This document shows, piece by piece, positions 1 to 10,158 of a stretch of DNA of 64,000 nucleotides (position 1 is the first letter of the stretch; every line of letters starts with the position of its first letter). Source of the DNA: Coix lacryma-jobi var. lacryma-jobi (Eukaryota > Streptophyta > Magnoliopsida > Poales > Poaceae); the NCBI GenBank assembly GCA_009763385.1, contig CM019827.1, positions 93,346,177 to 93,410,176 on the forward strand, written 5' to 3'. Both the position numbers and the translations under genes were made by a program. The notes under the pieces are model-generated. The model ran no database searches. It was not told where the DNA came from and was given only the letters and a program-made list of their open reading frames with translations.

Positions 1-270
1 GTTCATGATGGTTTAAATGAGCTAAGTAATCCATACTTAGAAAAATACTGAGTTGTAAACTAGGCACTAGAGAAACATTAGCAAGGCAACTAGTCATCAT
101 TTCCATGGGGAAGATAGACATATATGAGACATATGTGCTAAGGGGAATACTAAGCAAATATTTTTGGTATTTCTTTTCTCTTTTTTTTAAATGCAATGAG
201 AAAACTAATAATTTAACATACAGGACTTACCTTGGTGGGGGAGAGGATCTCCCCCAAGCTTGGTTCTTGC
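1..270 (-). other. 3' non-coding tail of the Athila-type element
   Basis: No coding sequence is supported here; the short ORFs are chance. On the minus strand, immediately after the second ORF, there is a G/C hairpin at 238-256 (arms GGGGGAGA/TCTCCCCC) followed by a good splice-donor sequence, AAGGTAAGT (GTAAGT reads as acttac at 225-230). Similar hairpin-plus-donor units recur at 47119-47154 and 47293-47337 in another Athila-type element. The rest is AT-rich with no recognised feature. Confidence 0.5.
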
Positions 271-1662
271 CTACTGTGGTGGTGGATAATGTTGGTACCA
301 CCCGACCCAACGTCGTGCTTCTTCTTCTTGAATGGTCCGCAGAAGTTGGGCATTTTGTTGTGCAAGAAGCAATGTTGCCTCTTGTTTGATGTTCATTGCA
401 CCCATGTTGTCGATGAGCTCGTCCATTGGCGTCCTTTGATGTTGCCTTCCTCTACCCCGTGGGCGAGGAGTGTCTTGAGAGCGAGGGGTGTCCTGTGAGC
501 GAGGAGGCCTCCCCAAGGACCCTGAAATGTCCATAGAGGCTGCCTCATCTCCCTCCTCAACTTCTTCAGCCTGATGTGAAGGTCCGCCTTGTTCCATTCG
601 AGTAGCACGGGACGCTCTCCTTGTCCTCCTGCTAGTACCTGCAACTTTTGGGGCTCTTTCCTCGGGGTCCAAATCAAAGGTTAGCGTATGAAGCGCATAC
701 AATCGAAGACCCTCACAAGGGAGAGTGATTTCGACTGTATGGCGTGGATAAATCATTATTAGTTCACCCTTGGAACCCCTTTTTAGTACATCGCAACCAA
801 TAAATACATTTTCTTCCAAAACATCTCTCACGGTTTTAATGTACTCAAAAGTTTGGGATTCTAGTGCACCCAAAGCTTCGGCTATACGTGTGATGAATGA
901 TGTGAAGTATATGGGTTTCCTAGGCTTTATGTAGCTAAGCCAATAGTTCACTAGCATTTTAATAGGTGAAACTTTAACTTTGCTAACCATGGCATAAAGT
1001 AGTTTCAGCTCATCATCACTTACCAAAGCTCCTCTCATGCTAGAGAAAAGAGTGGTGAACAGCCAATAGTGCATGAAACGTAAGGTTGGGTTATGAATTT
1101 TGTGTGGTGAGGGGTTGGAACAATCACTAGAGCCAGTAATGGCATACGAGAAAGCATTCTTGTCATAATGAAAAGCATGGTCTACATCAAGATGGCAAGA
1201 GTGATCAAATCCTAAAGCAGTGTTTAATGTGCTCCAAGTCAAGTCATATTCCATCCCAAACATTCAAAATGCTATCCCATCATTATTCACTTTTAATGTG
1301 CATAAAAACTCAATGGTTAAGTTCTTTATGCCAAATTCAAGAATTTCAAAGAATCCTCCCTAACCAATGGTATTGAAAATAGCATAAAATTCTGAATCCA
1401 TACCTGTTTCTTGCAAGAGGGCCGGATCAATGACACTTGTGTGTGAGAGACTACACTCACTAAGAGTGAAGAATTTCCCCATCTCTTCGGCATTTAGCCT
1501 GAGGCCACTCTCGGTCTCCATTACTCTAGCCGGGGGAATGAAGGGTACTAGCTCACTTCTTTCCACCTCTCTCCTCTCATGAGCACTAGCATGGTGAGGT
1601 TCTTGGGAAGAACTCTCACCCTTGTTGGACTTTTTGAAACGGGAGGCAAGCAACTTCTTCAT
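271..1662 (-). pseudogene. Athila-family second ORF (Athila ORF-like), two in-frame stops
   Basis: A single minus-strand frame of about 463 codons starts at the ATG at 1662-1660 and ends at 271. It is broken by TAG at 1360-1362 and TGA at 1264-1266. The N-terminus is basic and serine-rich. The core has the pattern I associate with the plant ATHILA ORF family: a leucine-rich stretch, then FGMEYDLTW, then an N-x-x-L-R-F-M-H-Y-W segment and a hydrophobic YFTSFITRIAEALG segment. After that come an arginine-rich linker and a Q/E-rich C-terminal coil ending in a proline-rich tail (residues YPPPQ). The function of this family is not established; it is sometimes called env-like. The second stop fits CGA to TGA decay; the first fits TGG to TAG. 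Its position downstream of gag-protease and upstream of the 3' non-coding tail is normal for Athila elements. Family assignment is from memory of conserved patterns, not from a search. Confidence 0.7.
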
Positions 1663-2727
1663 CTTACTACAAGATAAGTTACCAAGCTTCTACTGCTACT
1701 ATGAAATGGGAACTATTTTTGGGTTTTTGGTTTTTGGATGGCTACTACTAAGCTAAGCTTGAGAATGAACTTGCAGCTAAGGAAGGAAAGGAAGAACTTG
1801 TGAGCTCGAGATGGTTCTGGTGGTTTTGGTGTGGAGTTGAGCTCACAATGCAAGGGTATATATAGGGGAGAAGGGCAAGTGGTGACCACCCATAGCATGG
1901 GTCGGTCGACCCCCCTCCTTGCAACTTTGGACAATGCTTTACTTTGGCAAGGGGACATGTCTAAAGTGAGAAAACATCTTTTCAGGATTGGCCAACACAT
2001 GGGTCGGCCGACCCCCCTACATGTCCCCTCAAACTTTAAACATTGTGTCATCAAGTGTCTAGTAAACATGTAACTATGTTGGGTCCAAAGTTGACACAAA
2101 TTTCAGAGATTCCCTTGCCTAGTGTTTGGTAAAAGAGAAAAGATGAATGGCCAAAGTGGAGACATGTCTAAAGTGATTCTCATGGACCATGAGAGCACTA
2201 AGACATGCCTTTGGCTGGTTGTTGTGGTCCCATGAGCATCCAACATAAAGAGGAACATCTCATGGTTAAAGAGTAAGCAAAGGACCATTTCTTTTCAGAT
2301 GTTGGCTTTGGTGATATGCATGATGTTTATGAGCCTGCTGAGTAGAGTGCAGTAGGGTGCAGTGGGGCACCATGGTGGGATCAGCCGATCCCACCTTGGA
2401 TGCTCCTCGAGCACCAAAGTGTTGTGTCATACTCAGGGTACTAAGCCAAGATAGAGCATGTGCCAGTGGGCCCACTAGTGGGGTCGGCCAACCCCACCTT
2501 GGGGTGGTCCCATGGCTCAAATGTGTTGCAAGTTATTGTCAAGGTGTTACTAGCATGGAAATTTATTTTTGTCGAAATGAAAAAATGCAGAATTAAACTA
2601 AGTATGCAATTGAAGGGAAATGCAAGCATTGAAATGCATGAAAAATTAAATATGAGATAACTACTGATTTACCTTATCAGCAAGGGCTCCATGTTTCAGG
2701 TCCGTAGAGCAGGACCTCTCCGTCTTG
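1663..2727 (-). promoter_or_regulatory. Spacer with LTR-like promoter signals upstream of the Athila second ORF
   Basis: No protein is encoded in this 1-kb gap between gag-protease and the second ORF. On the minus strand, a TATATATA box at 1857-1864 lies about 195 bases before the second-ORF ATG. Upstream of it are four GC-rich palindromes of the form GGGTCGGCCGACCCC (about 1898-1912, 2003-2018, 2379-2394, 2482-2496, the last two imperfect). The same palindrome word occurs three times in this element's own LTR (about 16297, 16399, 16645), upstream of that LTR's TATA box at 16123-16130. The arrangement suggests an internal promoter for the second ORF. That it is used is inference; a long spliced transcript from the LTR is the alternative. 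Confidence 0.5.
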
Positions 2728-4770
2728 TCATTCATCGGGTGCTTCGGTCGGTCCCGGAGATGGAGACCGTGGTTGCACCTCGTCGGCGAGTTCTTCTTTT
2801 ACTTTGGCTTTGTTGGCCGACTCGCTCTTTTTCTTGTTCCTACGGCCTGGGCGACGACAATGTTTGTTGTCTCGAGGTTCTTTGTCCTTCACCTGCATGT
2901 TAGCTTTATAACCGTTGAATGGACACTTTACCTTATACTCTGGGAACTGGAGGTGAAGTTGGCCGGATCCCACGTAGATGACGGCGTTAACCGTATTAAG
3001 GAATGGCCTTCCGAGGATGATCGCGACGTCTACATTGGATCCCATGTCCAATATAAGGAAATCAACGGGGACGTAGCTGTTTTGGACTTTGATGAGGATG
3101 TCCGTTGCTAGTCCCTCGGGGAACCGTAGCGTCTGATCGGCCAGCTGCAAACGAACAGATGTGGGGATCAAAGGTCCCCCTAGTAAGTTATCATATGTTA
3201 CCTTGGACATAATGTTGACACTCGATCCAAAGTCACAGAAGGCGTCGTGGAAGACTTGTGGTCCAATCTGGCAGGTGATGGTCGGCAGGCCTGGATCTTC
3301 CTTCTTGGTGATGAAGGGTGGATCAAGTAGATAGCCCCAGTTTGACCAGAGTAGAGGCTTACCGTACCTCATAGTAACTAATTTTACACCCTCTATTGGA
3401 TCCTCAGGTTTCCCTGGGATCTTACCTTGCTCGTAGGATGGGACAGCTGCTGCTAATTGAGCTATTTGTGTTTCTAGCATTTTATTCAAACTCAATTGAT
3501 TTTTCATAGCAGAATTAAAGCTATCCATTTTCTCATTTATATTTTCAAGAATCTTATCATTAGCCATCATCTTTTTATTAATACTATCATTTATTTTAGA
3601 TTGGCCTAAGACAAGATCTCTTAAAGAAGGTCGGTTATTATAGGAATTATTGAAATTATTGCTATAACCGTTACCTTGATTTTGGTAGAAGGGGCGCAAG
3701 TTCCATCCTTGTTGTTGTTGTTGGGGCCGGTACCCGTTGTTGTTGGCGTTGTTGATGAAGCTCACTTCCTCCTTCGTCTCGGGACAATTATTTCCCAAAT
3801 GGTCATTGCCTCCGCATACCTCGCACCATTGGTCGGCTTCGACGGCTCGTGCGGTTGCATAAGGTTGAACGACCTCTTGTTCCCTCTTGGAACTTTCTTC
3901 TACTTTCTTCATCAGGAGGTCCATCTTCGCACAGAGCATGTCCACCTCATTGAGAGCATGAACACCTCTCTTCTTCGGCTGAAGGCGTTCCTCATTCCAA
4001 CCTTGGTTGGTAACCATCTTCTCTATGAGGTCCTTGGCATCTCTCACATTGTGTTGTAAGAATACCCCTCCAGCGGCTGCATCTAGGTGACTACGGGCCA
4101 TACCGGTCAGGCCTTGGTAGAAACCTTGGATAATGAGCCACTCCTCTATCCCATGATGAGGACAGGCGCGAATGTACTCTTGTAGACGTTCCCATGCTTC
4201 GGGAATTGTCTCATCAGCTTGTTGCTGGAAGCTGGAAATCTTTCCACGAAGGGCGCTGGTCTTGCCCATCGGGAAGAACTTCTTGAGAAACGCATTGGCG
4301 CACTCCTCCCAAGTGTTGGCTTCACTCTTGTTGGCGTAGAACCATTGCTTCGCCTTTCCCAATAACGAGAATGGGAAAAGACGAAGACGGATGGCATCTG
4401 CAGACACATTCTTCATAGTGAAGGTACCACATACCTCCAAGAAGTGTTGGAGATGGGCGTTGGCGTCCTCATGCGGCTTCCCACAGAATGGGTTGGCTTG
4501 CACCATGTTGATGAGAGCTGGCTTGAGCTCGAAAGTCGCATCCCCCAAGTTAAGCTGCGGACCCGTGGTGACATTGTCGGCCGACGGCGCAGAGTACTCA
4601 GAGATGGTCTTTTGGGCCATGGCTTCTCTTCTAGCTGGTGCAGAAACTTCCTCCTCGAACGGATTCTGGTTCGAGATGAACCTCTGAGGTGGAACTTGAC
4701 GAAGTCTAGTCCTCCTGAACAACTGCTCGGGATTTTCAACGAAGTTTGACGGCAGTTGGAAACCGCTCAT
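2728..4770 (-). CDS. gag-pro: Athila-type gag-protease polyprotein (680 aa)
   Basis: Uninterrupted 680-codon frame. Residues about 75-220 form the retrotransposon gag (capsid) domain, with the typical NPFCGKPHEDANAHLQHF, RLRLFPFSLLGKAKQWF and PEAWERLQEY segments. A nucleocapsid zinc knuckle of CX2CX4HX4C type is at 316-329 (CEVCGGNDHLGNNC). It is followed by an N/Q-rich linker and a helical, probably coiled-coil stretch at about 385-440. Residues about 497-612 are a retropepsin: the active-site motif is DFGSS at 513-517, and the ILGRPFLNT motif near 585-593 is the usual C-terminal protease signature. A lysine/arginine-rich tail and then an acidic proline-rich end follow. It would package RNA and process itself in virus-like particles. 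No RT, RNase H or integrase follows, so replication would need a helper. The start was chosen at 4770 because an upstream ATG in frame is absent and the gag N-terminus aligns by eye with the copy at 54954. Confidence 0.85.
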   Translation of the reverse strand: MSGFQLPSNFVENPEQLFRRTRLRQVPPQRFISNQNPFEEEVSAPARREAMAQKTISEYSAPSADNVTTGPQLNLGDATFELKPALINMVQANPFCGKPHEDANAHLQHFLEVCGTFTMKNVSADAIRLRLFPFSLLGKAKQWFYANKSEANTWEECANAFLKKFFPMGKTSALRGKISSFQQQADETIPEAWERLQEYIRACPHHGIEEWLIIQGFYQGLTGMARSHLDAAAGGVFLQHNVRDAKDLIEKMVTNQGWNEERLQPKKRGVHALNEVDMLCAKMDLLMKKVEESSKREQEVVQPYATARAVEADQWCEVCGGNDHLGNNCPETKEEVSFINNANNNGYRPQQQQQGWNLRPFYQNQGNGYSNNFNNSYNNRPSLRDLVLGQSKINDSINKKMMANDKILENINEKMDSFNSAMKNQLSLNKMLETQIAQLAAAVPSYEQGKIPGKPEDPIEGVKLVTMRYGKPLLWSNWGYLLDPPFITKKEDPGLPTITCQIGPQVFHDAFCDFGSSVNIMSKVTYDNLLGGPLIPTSVRLQLADQTLRFPEGLATDILIKVQNSYVPVDFLILDMGSNVDVAIILGRPFLNTVNAVIYVGSGQLHLQFPEYKVKCPFNGYKANMQVKDKEPRDNKHCRRPGRRNKKKSESANKAKVKEELADEVQPRSPSPGPTEAPDE

Positions 4771-4896
4771 ACACCTACTAGTTTCACGATAACGAAAAGA
4801 AACTAGACAGGTGAGGGGTTGGCCCCTATATTAATTGATAACTAATATATAGCAGACTCTGGATTCACTCTCTCTAAACTCCTAGGCTATTGCTTT

Positions 4897-5129
4897 CCCC
4901 GGCAATGGCGTCAGAAATGCTTGTTGGTATTTCTTAGCGTCGCTACTAAGAATAGAGTTTTAATCTATCCCCGGCAGCGGCGCCAGAAATGCTTGTTGGT
5001 ATTTCTTAGCGTGGCTACTAAGAATAGAGTTTTAATCTATCCCGGCAACGGCGCCAGAAACGCTTGTTAACACTTCTTAACGCAACCACTAGAACTAGAC
5101 TATGGAGCCTAACCCCAGCAACGGCGCTA
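4897..5129 (-). repeat. Tandem array of four tRNA-Asp primer-binding-site units
   Basis: Four matches to the 3' end of plant tRNA-Asp(GTC) lie at 4897-4913, 4968-4985, 5041-5056 and 5112-5129, spaced 71-73 bases. On the minus strand the best reads TGGCGCCGCTGCCGGGGA. Each is preceded on the minus strand by a spacer close to AGCATTTC and a sequence ending in CCAACA, which looks like an LTR 3' end. The two central units are nearly identical over their whole length; the outer two are more diverged. Retrotransposons normally have one primer-binding site, so this is a tandem duplication of the LTR-end plus primer-binding-site module. Confidence 0.85.
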
Positions 5130-5659
5130 GAAGCGTCTTGGTGGTAAAACTATTGACTATTGGATAGTTCCGCGAGCGCACAGAATATACCGATGTAGCA
5201 CTTCACCCGGGAGTATTCCAAGGTATTGTTATTTATTTTATCCCAAAGGAAAGCAAGCTAGGAAAGATGTAGAGAGAGGAAAGATAGATCCTTTAGTCTT
5301 ACTATAATCTATTATCAATTAGAGAAGCAAAGGGGTATAAGTGGATATAAGGGAGGATAGATAGATAAGATAAATAAGTTAAGCAAAGAGTATATGATAT
5401 GAAAGATAACTTTAGTAGAGTTAGCTAGGTGGGAGGACAACGAGTGAGTATAAAGTACTCCTATGTTTCTACCTTTACTCCTATGAACTAATCCTAATTG
5501 AATAGATGACTTAACTAGATTGACGCCTTGCTACTTGTGTGAGAGGGATAAACGAGAGAGTAAAGCGATAGAAGGTTGTTCACCTAACCCAGTACTCAAG
5601 CGGATATTTGGCTTATGGACGCCTTACCTTTTAAGAACTAGCCTGAGTTCACGTGAGGG
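4922..5659 (-). repeat. 5' LTR of the Athila-type element, 3' portion
   Basis: This is the distal (U5-side) part of the LTR, cut from the rest by the Sirevirus-like insertion at 5660. The end at 4922 (minus-strand ...CCAACA) is the innermost LTR-like terminus before the last primer-binding site. The true end could instead be near 5135, before the outermost one, because the 3' LTR is not in the window for comparison. The two LTR parts sum to about 2.0 kb with the inner end, close to the 1.97-kb LTR of the related family at 55106-57078. Confidence 0.6.
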
Positions 5660-6649
5660 TGAAAGGTCCTAGTTTGGTTTTGGTAATTGAGTGACAACTT
5701 AGGTGGACTAATATGTGTTTGAAGTGAATTACACAGGTGATTAGTCCACAGGTGATCATGTGTGAGCAACATATGCCATAGAGGAGAAATGGCTTGGAAT
5801 ATGTTGCAACGCTCACACATGTGAAGAAGGAGCTTAATGCACATGAAACATGACATGTGGTCATGTGGCTAAGATGGTGAAGGTCAAGGCAAGACTTGGC
5901 TTGATGGACCGGTTGCGAAGGTGAAGGGCAAGTTGAGGCTTTGAAGCCGTTGGTACCGAGTGTCGGGAGGCTTAAGCAAGACTTGGCGCCGAAGGACCAA
6001 AGCGATGGTGAAGAGCAAGTGATGTCAAGATCGATGGACCATGGAGGCCATGTGATGATATGAAGTGGATCATATCATTTGATGAAGAGGATTGGTGCAT
6101 GTGTTGCATCAACACCGGAGGAGATGGAATGGAATGCGCAAGGCAAAGGTATAATTATAGGGCATTTCATTTCACCGGTCATAGGTGTGTAGAGAAGTTT
6201 ATGACCGGGTTTAGGATAGATGGCCGTACTATCAAGAGGAGCAAACTTGTTTGCATATCGGTCATCTAGTGCCACTTGAGCGATCTAACTTTGCGATGTT
6301 ACTAGGATCGAGTGGCGTGGTGAGTACAAGTGAAAATCCTTTGAATATGATTGTGAAAATGCTAACACACATGCACAAGGTGGTATACACTTGGTGGTGT
6401 TGGCACATTTGCAAAGGAGAAGGTGTTGGAGTTGAATTGGATCAACTCGGAGAAGAGAAGGAGGCTTTTCGGTGTGTTCCGGACTCTAGGATGGCTCTTG
6501 GATTGGAATTCTGTACTAATCTTTTGTGAGTTGGATCAGCTATGTATGTGGGATGTGTAGCCCTCTGAGTTAGCTTTCCAAAATGTCCAAGATCATCGAA
6601 ATCGGAGTTCAGAGCTAAGAGTTATAGCCGTTTGAGCGTTGAAAGGTCA

Positions 6650-6975
6650 GTGACCGGACTCACTGACCGGACGCGTCCGGTCCGTAGTGTCGAGTCCGGT
6701 CACAGAGTCCGGTCAGTGCTTTTTGAGTGCTGATTTGAGGTGTATTGATCGGACGCTCGGTAGAGTCCGGTCAGTAGTGACCGGACGCGTCCGGTCACTG
6801 AAAAACAACCCCGAAACCTCTCTGTTTGCGACCGGACTCAGGCATAGGCGCGTCCGGTCATTATGACCTGACGCGTCCGGTCAGTAGAAGGCTGAACGCG
6901 CGCGAAAACTAGCCGTTGGGGACGGACGACCGGACTCTAGTGACCGTACGCGTCCGGTCACCCTGTAGTGAGTCG
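6650..6975 (+). repeat. Cluster of GACCGGACGCGTCCGGTC palindromes in U3
   Basis: About ten full or half copies of the palindrome GACCGGACGCGTCCGGTC occur in about 320 bp upstream of the TATA box; the 3' LTR has the same cluster at 14100-14425. The same word is used in the LTRs of the copia element at 34451-46322 (35860-36310, 45610-46055). Palindromic CGG/CCG clusters are a known property of Sirevirus LTRs; whether they bind a factor or act as structure is not known from sequence. Confidence 0.8.
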
Positions 6976-7031
6976 GGTCAGTACGAAAAGTGCCCAGTGA
7001 AGGGGGTAACGGCTAGTTGAGCCCTTGGGGC

Positions 7032-7040
7032 TATAAAAGG
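7032..7040 (+). promoter_or_regulatory. TATA box of the LTR promoter
   Basis: TATAAAAGG, 60-380 bases downstream of the palindrome cluster, in a position consistent with the U3/R boundary. A duplicate lies in the 3' LTR at 14482-14490. Confidence 0.75.
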
Positions 7041-8118
7041 AGATGGTGGCCGGCCTTGGCTGGTGCTTAGCACCCTTGGGACTTGGTGTCCATGCTTGGG
7101 GAGTGCTAGGAAGCCCTCTAACTCACTTGTGCTTGCTAGTGTGCGAATCAATTGCGAGTGAGTGATCGCTAGTGTGTTGCATTGAGAGATTGCATCGAGT
7201 GGCACTAGGTGTTCGTGTTGCAAGCCGGTGGTGCTTGTTACTCTTGGAGGTTGCCACCTCCTAGACGGCTTGGTGATCGAGTCTCCGTCGTGAAGCCCGC
7301 GTGAAGATTGTGCGTGGCTCCGGAGAAGGATTGTGAGGGGCATTGTGCTCGCCCCGCGGGGATCGCGAAGAGCAACTCTAGTAGAGCGTGTCATTGAGTT
7401 ACCCTCACTTGTGGGTGAGTTCTTGCGGCGCTCGAGTGTCGAGCTAGGTGTTGTGCCTATTAGCCGCCGAACTACCAAAGTGTGTGGTCGACACAACGGG
7501 GACTAGCTTGGTGGCAACCAAGTGAACCTCGGGAGAAAAATCACCGTGTCAACTTCGTGTTCATCTTCTCGGTGGTTTGCAAACTCCATTCACTAGCTTG
7601 TATTTATTTGTTCATATACTTGTGCTAGTATAGTTGCTCTTGTAATTAGTTAGCTTGTGTAGCTTGCTAGTTACCTTCCTTGCTTGTGTAGCATAGAAGT
7701 TGATCCCATGAGTGACTAGTTGACTTGTAGTCTTGCTAGTCACATTGCTTAGTTTGTGTAGCTAAGTTGAGCTCTCTAATTTGGCTTGTGTAGCCTTGTT
7801 ATTGAGCATTGCTAGTGAGCTTAGGCTTTGTGCTTTTGCTTAGTGGCATGTGTAGGAGCTCCCCGGTTGATTGAGTACTAGTTGCTTAGGTTTGTGTAAC
7901 CTTGCAAGCTAGAATTGTTTAGGTGAGCCCTAGCTAGCCCGACACCTTATCTGCATTGTTTAGAATCTTTTATAAGGTGTCATAGAGTATAAGTAGAGGG
8001 GTGTAGTCTTGGCTAGACCGATAGTTTTAAATTCCGCATTTGTTTCGGTTAGCCGGTGCGATTATTTTTATAAAGGACTATTCACCCCCCCTCTAGTCCG
8101 CCATCTCGACCCTTCAAT

Positions 8119-8130
8119 TGGTATCGGAGC
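8119..8130 (+). other. Primer-binding site, initiator tRNA-Met type
   Basis: TGGTATCGGAGC begins two bases after the LTR end (...CCTTCA at 8116). It matches the usual copia site TGGTATCAGAGC with one mismatch. The same variant is used by the element at 34451 (36580-36591) and by the minus-strand element (22434-22445). Confidence 0.85.
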
Positions 8131-8167
8131 AAGGTTTCTCATTTGTGGTCTTCACCGACCCGAGAGG

Positions 8168-10158
8168 ATGGCGTCTAGTGGGCTAGATGATGTGTGTGAT
8201 ACACATATTTTTGATGGCACACACTTTGCACAATGGAAACACCATATGCTTGATCATTTTCGTGCAAAGGGGCCAAAGTTTTGGTGGATTATCACTAGTG
8301 GTCTCACTCATGTTTTGGACCATAGAAATCTCACCAAAGCTCAAAAGGATCTCTTTGAACTTGATGCAAATGCTTATTGTTATCTAATCGATGCATTGAG
8401 TTTTGAGTTGTTTTATAAGATAAACTCCAAAGGGACCGCCCATGAGATGTGGGACTCCATCAAGCACACCTTCGGTGACTCATCTACATGGGATGATGGC
8501 AAGTTCAAGGAGGATGAGACCAAGGTGGTGGCACATGAGGATGTTGAGCATGACCACAACTTGGTAGTTGTGGAAGATTGCTCCACCTCATGGTCAAGTG
8601 ATGATGATGATGATGATCGATCTACAACAAGCTTACTTGACAAGGTTGATGGTGATGATTCAAGTGTTGCAAGTAATGATTCTACTCCAAGCACACTTGA
8701 TGATGTTGATGGCTCATGCTCGGGTGATGATTGTGATACTACTACAAGACCACCACCATATTGCTTCATGTCACAAGGTGACACCAAGGTATCTAATGCT
8801 AATGTGGTTGATCATGTTGATTCATATGATGAGCTTGTTAGTAGACTTGCTAGCATGACCATGTCTTTAGAAAATGAGAAAAATAAAACAATGAAATTAG
8901 CAAATGAAAACTCATTTCTAAAGAACTCATGTGAAGAACATAAGCACTTACTTGATGTTCTTAGAGCTTCACATGATGAATTAGTTGAAAAATATGGCTC
9001 TCTCATTAAAGCTTTTTCGAAGGAACTTAAAAACAATGAGAGCTCATTACATGGATCAAATGATCAATTGCAAAATGATGCTAACCCATGTGATGTAGGC
9101 AAGAAGAATGTATCCACCTCTTGTGATGATTTATTAGCTATGCCATGTTCTTCACATATAGATGCTTCTTCTACTTCTTTGTCTTGTGAGACTAACCTTT
9201 TGAAGGAGAACAATGAGCTCAAAAGTGAAGTGAAGAATTTGAGCAACAAGTTAGAGAGGTGCTACAACTCCAAAGTCACCTTTGAGCATATGTTGAAGAA
9301 TCAAAAGAGCTACGGTGACAAGAGTGGCATTGGTTTCAACAAGAGCATGTCCAAGGGGGAGAGAAAAAGATTGAAGAAGATGAAAAAGCAAGAACAAAAG
9401 AAGCTAGCTCATTTCATGTGCTTCAAATGCCATGAGATGGGACATCTTGCAAATGCTTGCCCCAATGGAGAAAAGCTCAAGTTGAAGAAGGAAGAAGAGA
9501 GGCTCAAGCGTGTCAATTGCTTCAAGTGCCGCACTAGAGGACATCTCACCTCTATGTGCCCAACCAAGAAATTGGTGAAGCAACAAGATGAGCCTCAACC
9601 AAAGCCACAAGTTGAGCAAGAAAAGAAGCCCCAAGTTCAAATCAAGAACAACCATCATGATGGTGATTTGATGAAGAAGAAGAAAACAAGAAGGGGCGGA
9701 AGAGCAAGGCATCCAACTCATATCCATGATGCCAAGATGATGATGAGCAAGAATGAAGAAAAGAAGAAAGATTTGGCTCACATCAAGTGCTACAAGTGTG
9801 GTGACATGGGACACTTTGCCTCGGAGTGTCCTACCAAGCTTGAGAAGAAGGCTCAAGCAAACAAGAAGAGAGGCAAGGCAATGAGAAGCAACAAATGAGC
9901 AAGGAAGAGAAGGCTCAATCAAAGAGAGTTTGCTACTCATGCCGGGAAAGGGGACACATGTCAAATTCATGTCCCCTAGGTAAAAATTCTAAGCCTATTT
10001 CAATTGATGATGATAATGTGCTTAGAAAGGATGACAATGGTACCACATTGGTTGCTATTGCAAAACATCCCGCTATTCATACTAAGGCATTGCCTAAGTA
10101 TGTTGCTCCTAACTTGAGAGGACCCAAACAAGTTTGGGTACCTTCAAACCGTGGATGA
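8168..10158 (+). pseudogene. gag: Sirevirus-like gag with four zinc knuckles, single frameshift
   Basis: The reading frame opens at the ATG at 8168, just after the primer-binding site, and runs to TGA at 9896-9898. The gag continues in another frame from 9895 to 10158, ending in a WVPS-type motif shared with the minus-strand gag at 20788. The N-terminus (about 1-115) is copia gag-like (IFDGTHFAQWKHHM, then HEMWDSIKHTFG). Then come an acidic D/S-rich stretch and a long, probably coiled region (about 225-410). CX2CX4HX4C zinc knuckles are at residues 418, 451 and 541, with a fourth at 9931 in the shifted frame; lysine-rich spacers separate them. One or two knuckles are usual. It should coat RNA in the particle. 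The frameshift may be a mutation or a recoding site; no classical -1 slippery heptamer is evident. No pol follows. Confidence 0.85.

Larger units (their letters stand above)
5660..8116 (+). repeat. 5' LTR of the gag-only Sirevirus-like element
   Basis: 2457 bp, TG...CA termini. It contains a cluster of palindromes (6650-6975), a TATA box at 7032, and near its 3' end the run ATTCACCCCCCCTCTAG shared by all Sirevirus-like LTRs in this window. ORFs inside it (for example around 6060-6530) repeat identically in the 3' LTR and show no protein-like features. Confidence 0.95.

Noticed and set aside
4968..4985. tRNA-Asp gene
   Set aside because: Only the 3' 18 bases of the tRNA match, as expected for a primer-binding site; no cloverleaf upstream.
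6060..6529. ORFs of 69 and 92 aa repeated at 13510-13979
   Set aside because: They are identical because they lie in the two LTRs; no protein features.
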